Shown here piece by piece: positions 25,972 to 35,269 of a stretch of DNA of 64,000 bases. Below the pieces are notes generated by a model that worked only from the letters and a program-made list of their open reading frames with translations, was not told the DNA's origin and did no database searches. Every line of letters starts with the position of its first letter. Position 1 is the stretch's first letter. The DNA comes from Paradesertivirga sp966210515 (GTDB lineage Bacteria > Bacteroidota > Bacteroidia > Sphingobacteriales > Sphingobacteriaceae): NCBI GenBank assembly GCA_966210515.1, contig CBIHLM010000017.1, forward strand, positions 5,615-69,614, written 5' to 3'. The translations under genes were made by a program, and so were the position numbers.

Positions 25972-28227
25972 CTAAAGTCTGGCTACCCTTAATCTTAAAC
26001 TGTTACTTACTACCGATACAGAACTTAATGCCATTGCTGCGCCTGCAATCATCGGGTCGAGAAGGAATCCATTAAAAGAGTAAAGAACACCTGCTGCTAG
26101 AGGAATACCAATAACATTATAGATAAATGCCCAAAATAGGTTTTGCTTAATAGTTTGAACAGTTCTTTTAGACAACTTTAAAGCTTTCGGGATGGATTGC
26201 AGATCTGAGGTTATCAGAGTGATTTTTGCGACGTCCATTGCTATGTCCGAACCTTTTCCCATGGCAATGCTTACATCTGCTTGCGCCAGAGCGTGAGAAT
26301 CGTTGATGCCATCTCCCACCATTGCTACCACCTTTCCTTTAGCCTGTAGCTCTTTTACAAAATCTGCTTTGTCTGAAGGTAAAACTTCCGCTTTGTATTG
26401 CGATAAGCCAACTTCTTTGGCAACCGCAGCGGCCGTTTGCTTGTTGTCACCTGTAAGCATATAAACATCGATGTTCATATCCTGCAGGGTTTTTATTGCT
26501 GCTTTCGATGAAGCTTTTATTTTATCCGCTATAGCAATTACGGCTAGTACTTGTTGAGAATTTGAAAAATAAACTACCGTGTTCGCTTTTTGCTGAAGCA
26601 AGTCTGCTTCATTAGCTAGAGAGGCTGATATCTCGGCCGATTTCTCATCAATTAGCTTTCGGTTACCCACATAATAAGTTTCACTAGCAAAAGTCCCGGT
26701 TACTCCGCGCGCAGTCAAACTTTCAAAGGAGCTCAATGTTAAACCGGAAATATTTTTTTCCTTTAAACTATTAACTACGGCTTCTGCCAAAGGATGCTCT
26801 GACTGGTTTTCCAGCGTATATAAAACTCTGGTATAATCTTCATTCCTTTCTGCTTCCGGGCTCCATATCAGGGATGTTACGACAGGCTTTCCTTCAGTAA
26901 TAGTCCCGGTTTTATCAAGGATAATTGCATTTACTTTATGTCCCAGTTCAAGGCTTTCTGCATCCTTTATCAGGATGTTATTTTCTGCTCCTTTACCAAC
27001 TCCAACCATGATAGCTGTAGGAGTAGCAAGTCCTAAGGCACATGGGCAAGCAATAACCAATACAGTCACAGATGTCAATAGAGCATGAGTAAAAGCATTG
27101 CCTCCACCTATCAGCATCCATGTGATAAAGGTCAGGACGGCGATTACCATAACAACAGGCACAAAAATTCCAGCAATTTTATCAACCAGTTTCTGAACTG
27201 GCGCTTTGCTACCCTGTGCCTCCTGCACCATTTTTATGATATGCGCTAAAAGCGTATCGCTTCCTACTTTTTCTGCAATAAACTGAAAGCTTCCTTTCTG
27301 ATTTACAGTTCCAGCGAATACTTTGTCACCTTTTTGCTTTTGAACAGGTACAGGTTCACCGGTAATCATACTTTCGTCGACATAAGAGGTGCCTGATACA
27401 ACAGCTCCGTCAACTGGAATCTTTTCTCCGGGTCTTAAAACAATAACACTTCCTATTTCAACAGAGGCTATTGGGATTTCCTGTTCCTGGCCATTTAGTA
27501 AAACTCGTACTGTTTTAGGCTGCAAGCCCATCAACTTTTTAATTGCTGATGAGGTATTGGATTTAGCCTTTTCTTCCAATAACTTACCTAATGAAATAAA
27601 GGCGATGATTACAGAAGCTGCTTCATAATAAACGTGTGCATGTATACCTCTGCTGTGCCAAAATTCCGGATAGATGGTATTAAAGGCACTGAATATAAAG
27701 GCGATGCCTGTACTTAAGGCAACCAGCGTATCCATATTCGCTTTGCCATGTTTAGCTTGTTTCCAGGCGTTAATAAAGAAGTTACGTCCAAACCAGAAGA
27801 GTACCGGAGCAGTTAAAACCATTGAGATCCAGGCACCATAAGGCATGTCCATAAAAAACATTCCGATGATAAAGACCGGAAAAGACAGTATAGAGGCCCA
27901 AATGGTTCTATGCTTCACCTCATTGTAGTGCTTAAGCTGCAATTCTTCCTGAACTTCAGATGGATTATCGACATCGATGATCAAGTCGTAACCAACCGAA
28001 CGAATGGTTTTTTGTAGATCTTGAGGATTAGTTTTGTTCTCGTCGTATTCAGCCCATGCAGTTTGATTGGCGAAGTTAACTCCGGCATCAATTACACCAT
28101 CGGCTGACTTGAGCATTGATTCAACACTGACTGCACATCCGGCGCAAGTCATCCCGGTTACCGGAAATGTTTTCTTGGTAACATCTGAGGCTTTTCCTGG
28201 GTGCTGTAATATTGTTGTAGCTGACAT
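25972..28227 (-). CDS. copA: Cu(I)-exporting P1B-1-type ATPase CopA
   Basis: The 751-residue protein has one N-terminal HMA domain (GMTCAGC, Cys28/Cys31), eight expected membrane spans, the actuator motif TGEPVPV, the ion-binding CPC (394-396), and Asp438 in DKTGT, the phosphorylated residue. HPLAEAV and GDGINDSHAL complete the ATP-binding part. The CPC with the later N and MSxS pattern (MALSSVSVVSNSLR) marks the Cu(I)/Ag(I) subclass. It pumps Cu(I) from cytoplasm to periplasm. It heads an operon with the reductase. The promoter region (28228-28341) holds the palindrome at 28296. Confidence 0.96.
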   Translation of the reverse strand: MSATTILQHPGKASDVTKKTFPVTGMTCAGCAVSVESMLKSADGVIDAGVNFANQTAWAEYDENKTNPQDLQKTIRSVGYDLIIDVDNPSEVQEELQLKHYNEVKHRTIWASILSFPVFIIGMFFMDMPYGAWISMVLTAPVLFWFGRNFFINAWKQAKHGKANMDTLVALSTGIAFIFSAFNTIYPEFWHSRGIHAHVYYEAASVIIAFISLGKLLEEKAKSNTSSAIKKLMGLQPKTVRVLLNGQEQEIPIASVEIGSVIVLRPGEKIPVDGAVVSGTSYVDESMITGEPVPVQKQKGDKVFAGTVNQKGSFQFIAEKVGSDTLLAHIIKMVQEAQGSKAPVQKLVDKIAGIFVPVVMVIAVLTFITWMLIGGGNAFTHALLTSVTVLVIACPCALGLATPTAIMVGVGKGAENNILIKDAESLELGHKVNAIILDKTGTITEGKPVVTSLIWSPEAERNEDYTRVLYTLENQSEHPLAEAVVNSLKEKNISGLTLSSFESLTARGVTGTFASETYYVGNRKLIDEKSAEISASLANEADLLQQKANTVVYFSNSQQVLAVIAIADKIKASSKAAIKTLQDMNIDVYMLTGDNKQTAAAVAKEVGLSQYKAEVLPSDKADFVKELQAKGKVVAMVGDGINDSHALAQADVSIAMGKGSDIAMDVAKITLITSDLQSIPKALKLSKRTVQTIKQNLFWAFIYNVIGIPLAAGVLYSFNGFLLDPMIAGAAMALSSVSVVSNSLRLRVARL

Positions 28228-28295
28228 AGTCTATCAATTTATACTACAAAGTTACAGATAGCTTATACCGCAAACTTTACAACATTCAGGGAAAG

Positions 28296-28307
28296 AATTA
28301 TATAATT
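28296..28307. promoter_or_regulatory. Palindromic copper motif upstream of copA
   Basis: AATTATATAATT is a perfect palindrome 69 bases before the copA start. On the minus strand it reads TTATATAATTCTTT, matching 13 of 14 bases of the motif near the chaperone and HYC_CC_PP genes. It is probably an operator; it also overlaps the space after the AraC regulator genes. Confidence 0.5.
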
Positions 28308-28341
28308 TAAAGGTTTTACGCCTTACAGCTGAATTTACAAT

Positions 28342-28902
28342 CTAGTGTAAGGTTTTTTGCTTGCGTAAACGTTTGTATTGGGTTGGAGTATAACCTGTGA
28401 TTTGTTTGAACTGGCTGGACAAGTGAGGTAAGCTAGCATATCCGAGTTTCTGCGCAATACTCCTTAGGGGGAGCTCATCTCGAAAAATCAGCTCTTTTAC
28501 TCGTTCAACCTTTTGCTCTATGATGTAGCGCTCTAAGGTTATGCCAGCGTAAGAAGAAAAATGTCTGCTAAGGCGCTCTTTCGTGTACGGTTCTGAAAGT
28601 TGATCTGTTATTAAATGATACCAGTCGATTTTCTGAGGAAGGGTTTCTGTTTGGTTTATCGTTTGAATAATAATCGTTTTTATCTTTTCACCTATTATGC
28701 GACTTTGGGTATCAATAAGATCTAAATCAAACTTTCGCAGTTTGTCAACCAACTCAGCTTTCTGACTGTCATTTATGGTTTCTTTAACCTTTGCATACCC
28801 TAAATCCACCTGAGTAGGTGTCCAACCTAGATTCACAAGTTCAACTTTAACAACATGTATGCAGCACTTGCAAACCATGTTTTTGATATAAAGCTCAGTC
28901 AT
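28342..28902 (-). CDS. Small AraC-type regulator with HMA-like N-terminus (copy 1)
   Basis: The 186 residues begin with a short HMA-like part, ELYIKNMVCKCCIHVVK, in which Cys11-K-C-Cys14 sits where metal-binding CxxC is found in HMA domains. The C-terminal 100 residues form an AraC DNA-binding domain (ERYIIEQKVERVKELI, then IAQKLGYASLPHLSSQFKQI). There is no cupin sensor. The likely role is a metal-responsive activator that binds Cu(I) or Ag(I) through the cysteines. It is the last gene of the long copper operon and its product may bind the nearby copA promoter. A paralog lies 18 bases upstream. Confidence 0.85.
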   Translation of the reverse strand: MTELYIKNMVCKCCIHVVKVELVNLGWTPTQVDLGYAKVKETINDSQKAELVDKLRKFDLDLIDTQSRIIGEKIKTIIIQTINQTETLPQKIDWYHLITDQLSEPYTKERLSRHFSSYAGITLERYIIEQKVERVKELIFRDELPLRSIAQKLGYASLPHLSSQFKQITGYTPTQYKRLRKQKTLH

Positions 28903-28920
28903 AAATCAAGCGCATTCCAT

Positions 28921-29496
28921 TTAGCTACCGGACGTAATATCATCGATCGCATTTCTCTTCATCCTCGATTTTTTGAAAGCTGAAGGAGTCTGGCCGGTTA
29001 CCTTTTTGAATTGGCTGGACAGGTGCGCGATACTACTGTATCCAAGTTTATTAGCTATCTCTCCGAGATTTAGCTCATCATAGAACAGGAATTCTTTAAC
29101 ACGCTCTATCTTTTGCCTGATGATATATTGCTCAATTGTGATGCCCTCAACAGAGGAGAATAACGTACTCAGGTAGTTATACTCATGGAAACACTTGTCA
29201 GATATCAGCTTAGACCAATTGACTTTCTCATCCAGGTCTCCGGAATGATAAATTTTATTAATCACAACACTTTTAATTTGTTCGATGAGCTTAGTCCGAC
29301 TGCTATCGAGAAGCTCAAATCCAAGTTCATTCAGTATTTCGCTAAGATCAGACTGCTTTACAGGATCAATCCAATCTTCTTCTAACTTTACTATACCTAA
29401 CTCTATCTTTAGAGGGTGCAAGCCGAGTTTAAAGAGTTCTTCCTGAACAACTTTTATACACCGGCCGCACACCATATTTTTTATATATAATTCCAT
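28921..29496 (-). CDS. Small AraC-type regulator with HMA-like N-terminus (copy 2)
   Basis: Built like its neighbour: MELYIKNMVCGRCIKVVQ with Cys10-x-x-Cys13, then a linker of about 70 residues and an AraC domain (IIRQKIERVKEFLFYDELN, LGEIANKLGYSSIAHLSSQF). Length is 191 residues. Its motif CGRC differs from the CKCC of copy 1, so the two may sense different metals or oxidation states. It sits 15 bases after the aldolase gene in the same operon. The AraC half is certain; metal sensing by the head is inferred from the CxxC position. Confidence 0.85.
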   Translation of the reverse strand: MELYIKNMVCGRCIKVVQEELFKLGLHPLKIELGIVKLEEDWIDPVKQSDLSEILNELGFELLDSSRTKLIEQIKSVVINKIYHSGDLDEKVNWSKLISDKCFHEYNYLSTLFSSVEGITIEQYIIRQKIERVKEFLFYDELNLGEIANKLGYSSIAHLSSQFKKVTGQTPSAFKKSRMKRNAIDDITSGS

Positions 29497-29511
29497 ATTT
29501 TTTTATTACTT

Positions 29512-30570
29512 CTAGGCTAAGTCAATTTCATCAGCCAGATAAACATCCTGAATTGTTTTTAAGAATTCAACTCCTTCTTCAAACGGTCGTTGGAACGCTC
29601 TTCTTCCTAAAATTAATCCCATGCCGCCAGCTCTTTTGTTAATAACAGCTGATTTTACCGATTCAACAAGGTCTGTATCTCCTTTGGATTCACCGCCCGA
29701 GTTGATTAATCCGGCTCTTCCCATGTAGCAGTTAATAACCTGATACCGGCATAAATCTATCGGATGGTCTGACGCTAGTTCACTGTACATTCTGGGGTCA
29801 CTTTTGGAGAAGTTGATAGCGGTAAATCCTCCATTCATTTCAGGCATTTTCTGCTTTATGATGTCAGCTTGTATAGTAACGCCAATGTGATTGGCCTGAC
29901 CAGTGATATCCGCGGAGACTTCATAATTAATTTCATCTTTTTTAAACCCATTATTCCGTGTATAACACCATAAGATACAGGCCATCCCTAACTGGTGAGC
30001 TCTTTCAAATGCTTCGGCAACTTCAATAATTTGTCTGCTGGAATTTTCTGAACCGAAATAAATGGTGGCTCCAACTGCGACTGCTCCCAGGTTCCAGGCT
30101 TCTTCAACACTGCCAAACATAATCTGATCGTGCTTAGTAGGGTAAGTAAGCAGTTCGTTATGGTTTATTTTCACCACAAACGGAATCTTATGAGCATACT
30201 TTCGTGACATCATTGCCAAGTTTCCAAAGGTTGTAGCAACAGCATTACAGCCCCCTTCAATTGCCAATTTCACAATGTTCTCTGGATCGAAGTAAAGAGG
30301 ATTAGCTGCAAAAGCAGCACCTGCGGTGTGTTCAAGTCCCTGGTCGATAGGCAGGATTGAAAGATAGCCAGTGTTCGTTAATCTTCCGTGATTATACAAC
30401 GAATTTAGACTACGCAATACTTGTGGACTTCGATTACTCAAAGCAAAAATCCTGTCTACGAAGTCGGGTGAAGGAGTATGAAGCAGGTCTTTTGATAGAC
30501 TTTTGCTTTTATATGAAAGGAGGTTCTCTGCCTCTTGTCCTAGTAGTTGTTGAATTTTTTGATAACTCAT
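29512..30570 (-). CDS. Class I (Schiff-base) fructose-bisphosphate aldolase, DhnA/FbaB type
   Basis: The 352-residue protein matches archaeal-type class I aldolases: YLSILPIDQGLEHTAGAAF near residue 68, then EGGCNAVATTFG, FVVKINHNE, and GESKGDTD near residue 300. This type cleaves fructose-1,6-bisphosphate through a lysine Schiff base and needs no metal, unlike zinc-dependent class II aldolase. It lies inside the copper operon, 32 bases after the CopB-type ATPase gene and 15 before the AraC genes. It may keep glycolysis going when the metal enzyme is poisoned. That role is an inference. Confidence 0.92.
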   Translation of the reverse strand: MSYQKIQQLLGQEAENLLSYKSKSLSKDLLHTPSPDFVDRIFALSNRSPQVLRSLNSLYNHGRLTNTGYLSILPIDQGLEHTAGAAFAANPLYFDPENIVKLAIEGGCNAVATTFGNLAMMSRKYAHKIPFVVKINHNELLTYPTKHDQIMFGSVEEAWNLGAVAVGATIYFGSENSSRQIIEVAEAFERAHQLGMACILWCYTRNNGFKKDEINYEVSADITGQANHIGVTIQADIIKQKMPEMNGGFTAINFSKSDPRMYSELASDHPIDLCRYQVINCYMGRAGLINSGGESKGDTDLVESVKSAVINKRAGGMGLILGRRAFQRPFEEGVEFLKTIQDVYLADEIDLA

Positions 30571-30602
30571 GTGATAGACATTTTGACTTGAACTGATTAT
30601 TA

Positions 30603-32657
30603 CTATAAACTACGTCGTAAAAGCTGGGCGTTAATAGCCACAATTATCGTGCTGGCACTCATTAGAACCGCTCCCGCGGCGGGGCTTAGCATAAATGTTG
30701 GATAAAGAATTCCGGCAGCCAAAGGAATAGCTACAACATTGTATCCCACAGCCCACATCAGATTTTGTATCATCTTTCGATAGGTAGCTCGTCCGAATCT
30801 AATCATGCTTACCACATCCTGCGGGTCACTATTAACCAAAATGATGTCTGCTGTTTCAGCGGCAACGTCGGTGCCAGAGCCTACTGCTATGCCTACATCC
30901 GCCTGTGCTAAAGCGGGTGCATCATTCACACCATCACCAGTCATGGCTACTATTTCACCTTTTGCCTGGAATTCCTTTACTTTCTCCTGCTTTTGATCAG
31001 GCAAAACGTTGGCTAGATAGCCATCCATTCCCAAGGTATCAGCAACCGACTTTGCAACATGCTCATTGTCTCCGGTAAGTAAATAGGTTTTAATTCCCAT
31101 AGATTTAAGCTCTGCAATGGCTGCATTCGATGTTGGGCGTACGGTATCTGCAAGGGTGATAATACCTACAGGCCGTTCATCAATAACCAGAAAGTTTACG
31201 GTTTCTGATGCTTGATTAATCTGAGCAGGGATAGAAGGAACTGATTGATTAACTTTTTTGAAATAGTTTGGCCCGCCGGCTACGACATTCTTACCGTTAA
31301 CAATTCCCGTAACACCGGCGCCTGGTAAATATCCAAAATCATCAGATGCCCAAAGCCCTAAGCCCTTTTCTTTTAGCGTTTTTAATACCCCTTTGGCGAT
31401 GTAATGTTCAGAGTTTTGCTGCAGAGCTGCAGCGTACTGGAGGATATCATCTTCACTATACTGCTCATCTAAAGAAATTATCTGTTTCACCTGGTGTGAA
31501 CCTTCTGTTAAGGTTCCGGTCTTATCAAAAATTATAAGGCTGAGTTTTCTTGAGTTTTCAAAAGCTGTACGGTTCCTGATCAATAGTCCGTTAATTGCTG
31601 CCTGAGAGGTTGAGATAGCCACAACCAAAGGTATTGCTACTCCAAGTGCATGGGGACAGGATGTCACCATTACTGTGACCATTCTTTCTAAGGCAAAAGC
31701 TAAGTCGCCTTCCTTACTAAACCAAAAAAGGAATGTTGCGATACCGACGGTCAGGGAAATATAAGTAAGCCATTTCGCAACTGTATTAGCGAGATTTTGA
31801 GTCGAAGACTTAGTTGCCTGTGCCCCCTGAACCAAATTAATAACCTTATTAAGATAGCTTTCCGTTCCAGCACCAGTAACCAGCACTTTCAGAGAACCAT
31901 CTCCATTGATAGAGCCGCCTATCACTTGTTCGTCTTTCTGCTTTTCTACGGGAAGGCTTTCGCCTGTTAGCATACTTTCGTTTACAGATGAACGCCCCTC
32001 TATTATTTTACCATCAGCGGCAATTTTTTCTCCCGGTTTAATTAAAATAGTATCACCTTTTTTGAGTTCATTGAGTGGGATATCTGTTACATCTCCATTT
32101 CGCTCAACATGAACATTTGAAGGAAGTAACGCTACAAGTGATTCTAATGCCCGTGAAGCAGCCATTTGAGAACGCATCTCAAAGTAGTGTCCAAGAAGCA
32201 TGATGTCGATCAAGGTAGCCAACTCCCAAAAGAAATCCATGCCCTCCAATCCAAAAATAACTGCCGTACTGTATATGAAGGCCACCGTAATCGCGACAGC
32301 TATCAGGGTCATCATTCCCGGATTGATCTTCTTTACTTCGCGAACCATCCCGATCAGAAACGGCTTTCCGCCATAGACAAAAATGACGGTACTTAAGCCT
32401 AATAACACAAACTTGGAACCCGGAAAATCTAAATGATATCCAAACCAATGCTGAATCATTTCTGAGAGCAGCAAAACAGGAATTGTTAAAATCAGACAAA
32501 CCCAAAATCGCTTCAAAAAGTCTTCAGTATGATGTCCCATATGTTCATCATGCCCGCTGTGATCGTCGGCAGATTTTACCTTTTCTTTCGTCGACATCGA
32601 GCTCTTTTCATCATGCTGGTGAGCATGCTCGTGTTGGTGATGATGATTGTGTTCCAT
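30603..32657 (-). CDS. copB: CopB-type P1B-3 copper/silver ATPase
   Basis: The 684-residue protein starts with a His-rich cytoplasmic tail (MEHNHHHQHEHAHQH) instead of an HMA domain. It has the ion-binding motif CPH at 334-336 (TSCPHALG), Asp378 in DKTGT, LTGESLPVEK and GDGVNDAPAL. CPH marks the P1B-3 group, which moves Cu(II), Cu(I) or Ag(I) out of the cytoplasm. Along with copA and the P1B-2 ATPase at 51.3 kb the island has three ATPase subclasses. It lies between the adaptors and the aldolase in the copper operon. Confidence 0.93.
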   Translation of the reverse strand: MEHNHHHQHEHAHQHDEKSSMSTKEKVKSADDHSGHDEHMGHHTEDFLKRFWVCLILTIPVLLLSEMIQHWFGYHLDFPGSKFVLLGLSTVIFVYGGKPFLIGMVREVKKINPGMMTLIAVAITVAFIYSTAVIFGLEGMDFFWELATLIDIMLLGHYFEMRSQMAASRALESLVALLPSNVHVERNGDVTDIPLNELKKGDTILIKPGEKIAADGKIIEGRSSVNESMLTGESLPVEKQKDEQVIGGSINGDGSLKVLVTGAGTESYLNKVINLVQGAQATKSSTQNLANTVAKWLTYISLTVGIATFLFWFSKEGDLAFALERMVTVMVTSCPHALGVAIPLVVAISTSQAAINGLLIRNRTAFENSRKLSLIIFDKTGTLTEGSHQVKQIISLDEQYSEDDILQYAAALQQNSEHYIAKGVLKTLKEKGLGLWASDDFGYLPGAGVTGIVNGKNVVAGGPNYFKKVNQSVPSIPAQINQASETVNFLVIDERPVGIITLADTVRPTSNAAIAELKSMGIKTYLLTGDNEHVAKSVADTLGMDGYLANVLPDQKQEKVKEFQAKGEIVAMTGDGVNDAPALAQADVGIAVGSGTDVAAETADIILVNSDPQDVVSMIRFGRATYRKMIQNLMWAVGYNVVAIPLAAGILYPTFMLSPAAGAVLMSASTIIVAINAQLLRRSL

Positions 32658-32703
32658 AGCTATCTCTCTTAGTTATGTATTGACAGGCTGAGTATTCGAT
32701 TGT

Positions 32704-33906
32704 TTACATTTTACTCATATCATGTCCTGACATTGGGTTTGCACCTTTTTTAAGGATGTATTCACTTGATAATAGATATGCGCCACTAACTACTACTTCC
32801 TTAACATTCTCTAGTCCTGAAGTAATAATTATTTGGTTAGCATCTTCTGAACCAGTGGTTACCATTCTAGGAGCGAATGTATCCTTACCTGTTTTGATCC
32901 AAACATGTGCACCTTGCGCATCTCTTATAACTGCATTAAGTGGTAATGCAACCGCATTGCTAACACTTGTCGAAGGAAGAATTACATTGGCCTGCATTCC
33001 TGATTGTAGCTGACCGGCATTTTGTATAGGGGCACGAACTTTAAGTATTTGGCTTGAAGGATCGATTTGGGGAGAAATAAAGTTAATTCTCGCGGTTTGC
33101 TCGGGGAAACCATCTACAGTCACTTTAACGATAGTGCCCATTTTAACAGAGTTAGCCTCACTGGGATATACGTCTGCTTCTACCCATAATTGATTGAAGT
33201 TTTCTAACCGGATGATTGGTGATCCCTCGGTAACATATTGACCTTCTGAAACATTTATTTCGTTGACAATTCCCGAAGCTGTAGCATAAACCGTTATTAG
33301 CGGAGATGTTTTGCCGGTTCTAACCAGGCTTTCTATCTGAGCATTAGAAAAGCCAAAAAGCTTCAATCTGTTTTTAGCCGCTTCCCGAAGACTTACATAA
33401 AGTTTCTCGTTAGGAAATGCAGCAACTTGCTTTGCCTGAAGCAAAAAGTCTTGCTGAAGAGTTTGCAGCTCTTCACTAAAAATCTGCAAAAGCGGTTGTC
33501 CCTTTGAAACTTGACGGCCGGTTTCCTTTACATACAATCTTTCAATGCGTCCGGCATAGCGGCTTGAAATAGAAGAAGAAAGCTCGGGATTAGTTACTAA
33601 ACGACCACTTAATATCTTAGAGGTACCGAAGGTACCGGCTGCTATCGCCATGGTTTTAATGTTTGCCAATTGTATCTGACTTTCCATTAATACTAATTCG
33701 TTGTTCGCACCACCGGCACTTACCGGAACCAGGTCCATTCCGCAAACAGGGCAAGAACCCGGAGCGTCTTTAATAACCTGCGGATGCATCGGGCAGGTAA
33801 ACTTTTGTGTGGAAGCTGCCTTCTTCTCATTTTTGCATGCGGCTATAAACAGAGCCGGAGAAATCGCCATAATGGCGAGGCTTCTTATAAATTTTTTCCT
33901 TTCCAT
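32704..33906 (-). CDS. CusB-like periplasmic adaptor with heavy-metal-binding domain (second of two)
   Basis: A lipoprotein signal (Cys24, FIAAC) is followed by a heavy-metal-binding domain with TCPMHPQVIKDAPGSCPVCGMDLVP (residues 37-61; Cys and His ligands in CPMH and CPVC). After it come the barrel-sandwich and hairpin of an RND membrane-fusion protein (LAFPNEKLY linkers, IRLENFNQLWVEADVY). Length is 400. It links the inner RND pump to the outer-membrane channel and hands Cu(I)/Ag(I) to it. Its gene begins 1 base after the first adaptor ends. Two adaptors with the same domain is unusual. Confidence 0.92.
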   Translation of the reverse strand: MERKKFIRSLAIMAISPALFIAACKNEKKAASTQKFTCPMHPQVIKDAPGSCPVCGMDLVPVSAGGANNELVLMESQIQLANIKTMAIAAGTFGTSKILSGRLVTNPELSSSISSRYAGRIERLYVKETGRQVSKGQPLLQIFSEELQTLQQDFLLQAKQVAAFPNEKLYVSLREAAKNRLKLFGFSNAQIESLVRTGKTSPLITVYATASGIVNEINVSEGQYVTEGSPIIRLENFNQLWVEADVYPSEANSVKMGTIVKVTVDGFPEQTARINFISPQIDPSSQILKVRAPIQNAGQLQSGMQANVILPSTSVSNAVALPLNAVIRDAQGAHVWIKTGKDTFAPRMVTTGSEDANQIIITSGLENVKEVVVSGAYLLSSEYILKKGANPMSGHDMSKM

Positions 33907-33907
33907 G

Positions 33908-35269
33908 TTATTGTGCGGTTAGGGTTTGTACATTAATAAAACTTTCGCTGTCTACCAGGAACCATGCATTTGATGCAACTTCCTGTTCTTCGCGCAGGGA
34001 GGTACCTATGTCTACCCAATCTCCGGCGATAGTTTTAACTTTAACATATACAGGAACAAAAACGCCATCCTGCTTAATGAACGATACATATCGGGTGCCG
34101 AGTTGAAGTACAGCTGTTCGCGGCAACCAATTGCCTATTTTTCGTGTATTTTCGCTACTTACATTAATAAGTTCACCGATCTTCCAGAATTGCTTTGGGT
34201 TTGTAACTGTGGCACGAACTAGTGAATAGTTGGTCCCTTCGTTGTAATAAGGCTGGATTAAGGTCACCGGTACCCGAGTTCTTTTACTTTCGCTATCCAC
34301 TGACTGAATGCTAATCATTGTACCTCTTTTATATTTATCCAAATCTTCAGGGTTGACATAGAACTCTGCCCACACAGAATTAGAGTTTACAAAATTGAAT
34401 AGGCGCTGTCCCACAGCTACATATTGCCCTTCTCTCAACAGCAAAGGTGAATTCGTAGCTACTGTTGGAACAGAGCTCGGCGCTCCCGAAGAGCCGCCTG
34501 AAGCCGCGCCCGAACCTCCCATGCCGCCCATAGAAGAAGTACCGCCGGAAGATTGAGAGGTAATCATTGTGCTTCCAGCAGAACTACCTCCAGCAGAAGC
34601 AGCAGCGGAACCCTGGATTTCAGAAACAAAACCTGAATAGGGACTGAATATAGAGATGGTGTAGTCAATCTTACCAGTTTTCAGAACCTGATTTATCTGC
34701 TGTTCAGTTGCACCCAGTACCCTAAGTTTCCTTTTGGCTCCTTCAAGCAGACCAGATTCATTATTGTTTCTGAGAAACAATAATTCCTGTTGCGCATTCG
34801 CTAAATCGGGGCTGTAAATATCCATGAGCTTTTGACCTTTCGAAACTGCCTGGTAATTATATTTTATATACAGGCGCTCGATCCTTCCACTTACCCTTGC
34901 AGATACAGAGTTCTGATTATTGGTATTGTAGTTAATCACGCCTCGTACATTTATCGGCTCGAAACGGGACCCTGTTTCAGGTTTTGTTGTCTTAATATCT
35001 GAAAGTACAAGCTCGTTTGTTGGTTTAACCAGAGCAGAGAGCGTATCATTTACAGAGCCTCCTTTGCCAGTTGTATTCATGGGAACCAAATCCATCTTAC
35101 AGATGGGGCAAGAACCCGGTGCATCTTTGACTATCTGCGGATGCATAGGGCAGGTATACTTTGCGCCTTCGGCGGTTGTTTCCTTCTTATCCTTTCCTTT
35201 GCAAGCGAAAAGGAAAAGAACAATAAACAAAATACCTATCGGAATGCTACCTTTCAATATTCTTCTCAT
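33908..35269 (-). CDS. cusB: CusB-like periplasmic adaptor with heavy-metal-binding domain (first of two)
   Basis: Lipoprotein signal (Cys23, FLFAC), then the heavy-metal-binding domain YTCPMHPQIVKDAPGSCPIC (from Cys40). Adaptor domains follow: SARVSGRIERLYIKYN, the alpha-hairpin with ELLFLRNNNESG, and NSNSVWAEFYVNPEDLDK. A Gly/Ser-rich insert with SMGGMGGSGAASGGSSG (about residues 225-270) splits the lipoyl-like part and is not usual for the family. The 453-residue length reflects that insert. Start overlaps the TolC gene end by 23 bases, so translation is probably coupled. Confidence 0.92.
   Translation of the reverse strand: MRRILKGSIPIGILFIVLFLFACKGKDKKETTAEGAKYTCPMHPQIVKDAPGSCPICKMDLVPMNTTGKGGSVNDTLSALVKPTNELVLSDIKTTKPETGSRFEPINVRGVINYNTNNQNSVSARVSGRIERLYIKYNYQAVSKGQKLMDIYSPDLANAQQELLFLRNNNESGLLEGAKRKLRVLGATEQQINQVLKTGKIDYTISIFSPYSGFVSEIQGSAAASAGGSSAGSTMITSQSSGGTSSMGGMGGSGAASGGSSGAPSSVPTVATNSPLLLREGQYVAVGQRLFNFVNSNSVWAEFYVNPEDLDKYKRGTMISIQSVDSESKRTRVPVTLIQPYYNEGTNYSLVRATVTNPKQFWKIGELINVSSENTRKIGNWLPRTAVLQLGTRYVSFIKQDGVFVPVYVKVKTIAGDWVDIGTSLREEQEVASNAWFLVDSESFINVQTLTAQ

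Noticed and set aside
32179..32505. 108-codon frame inside the CopB-type ATPase gene
   Set aside because: Overlaps membrane spans of the ATPase in another frame; no family character.
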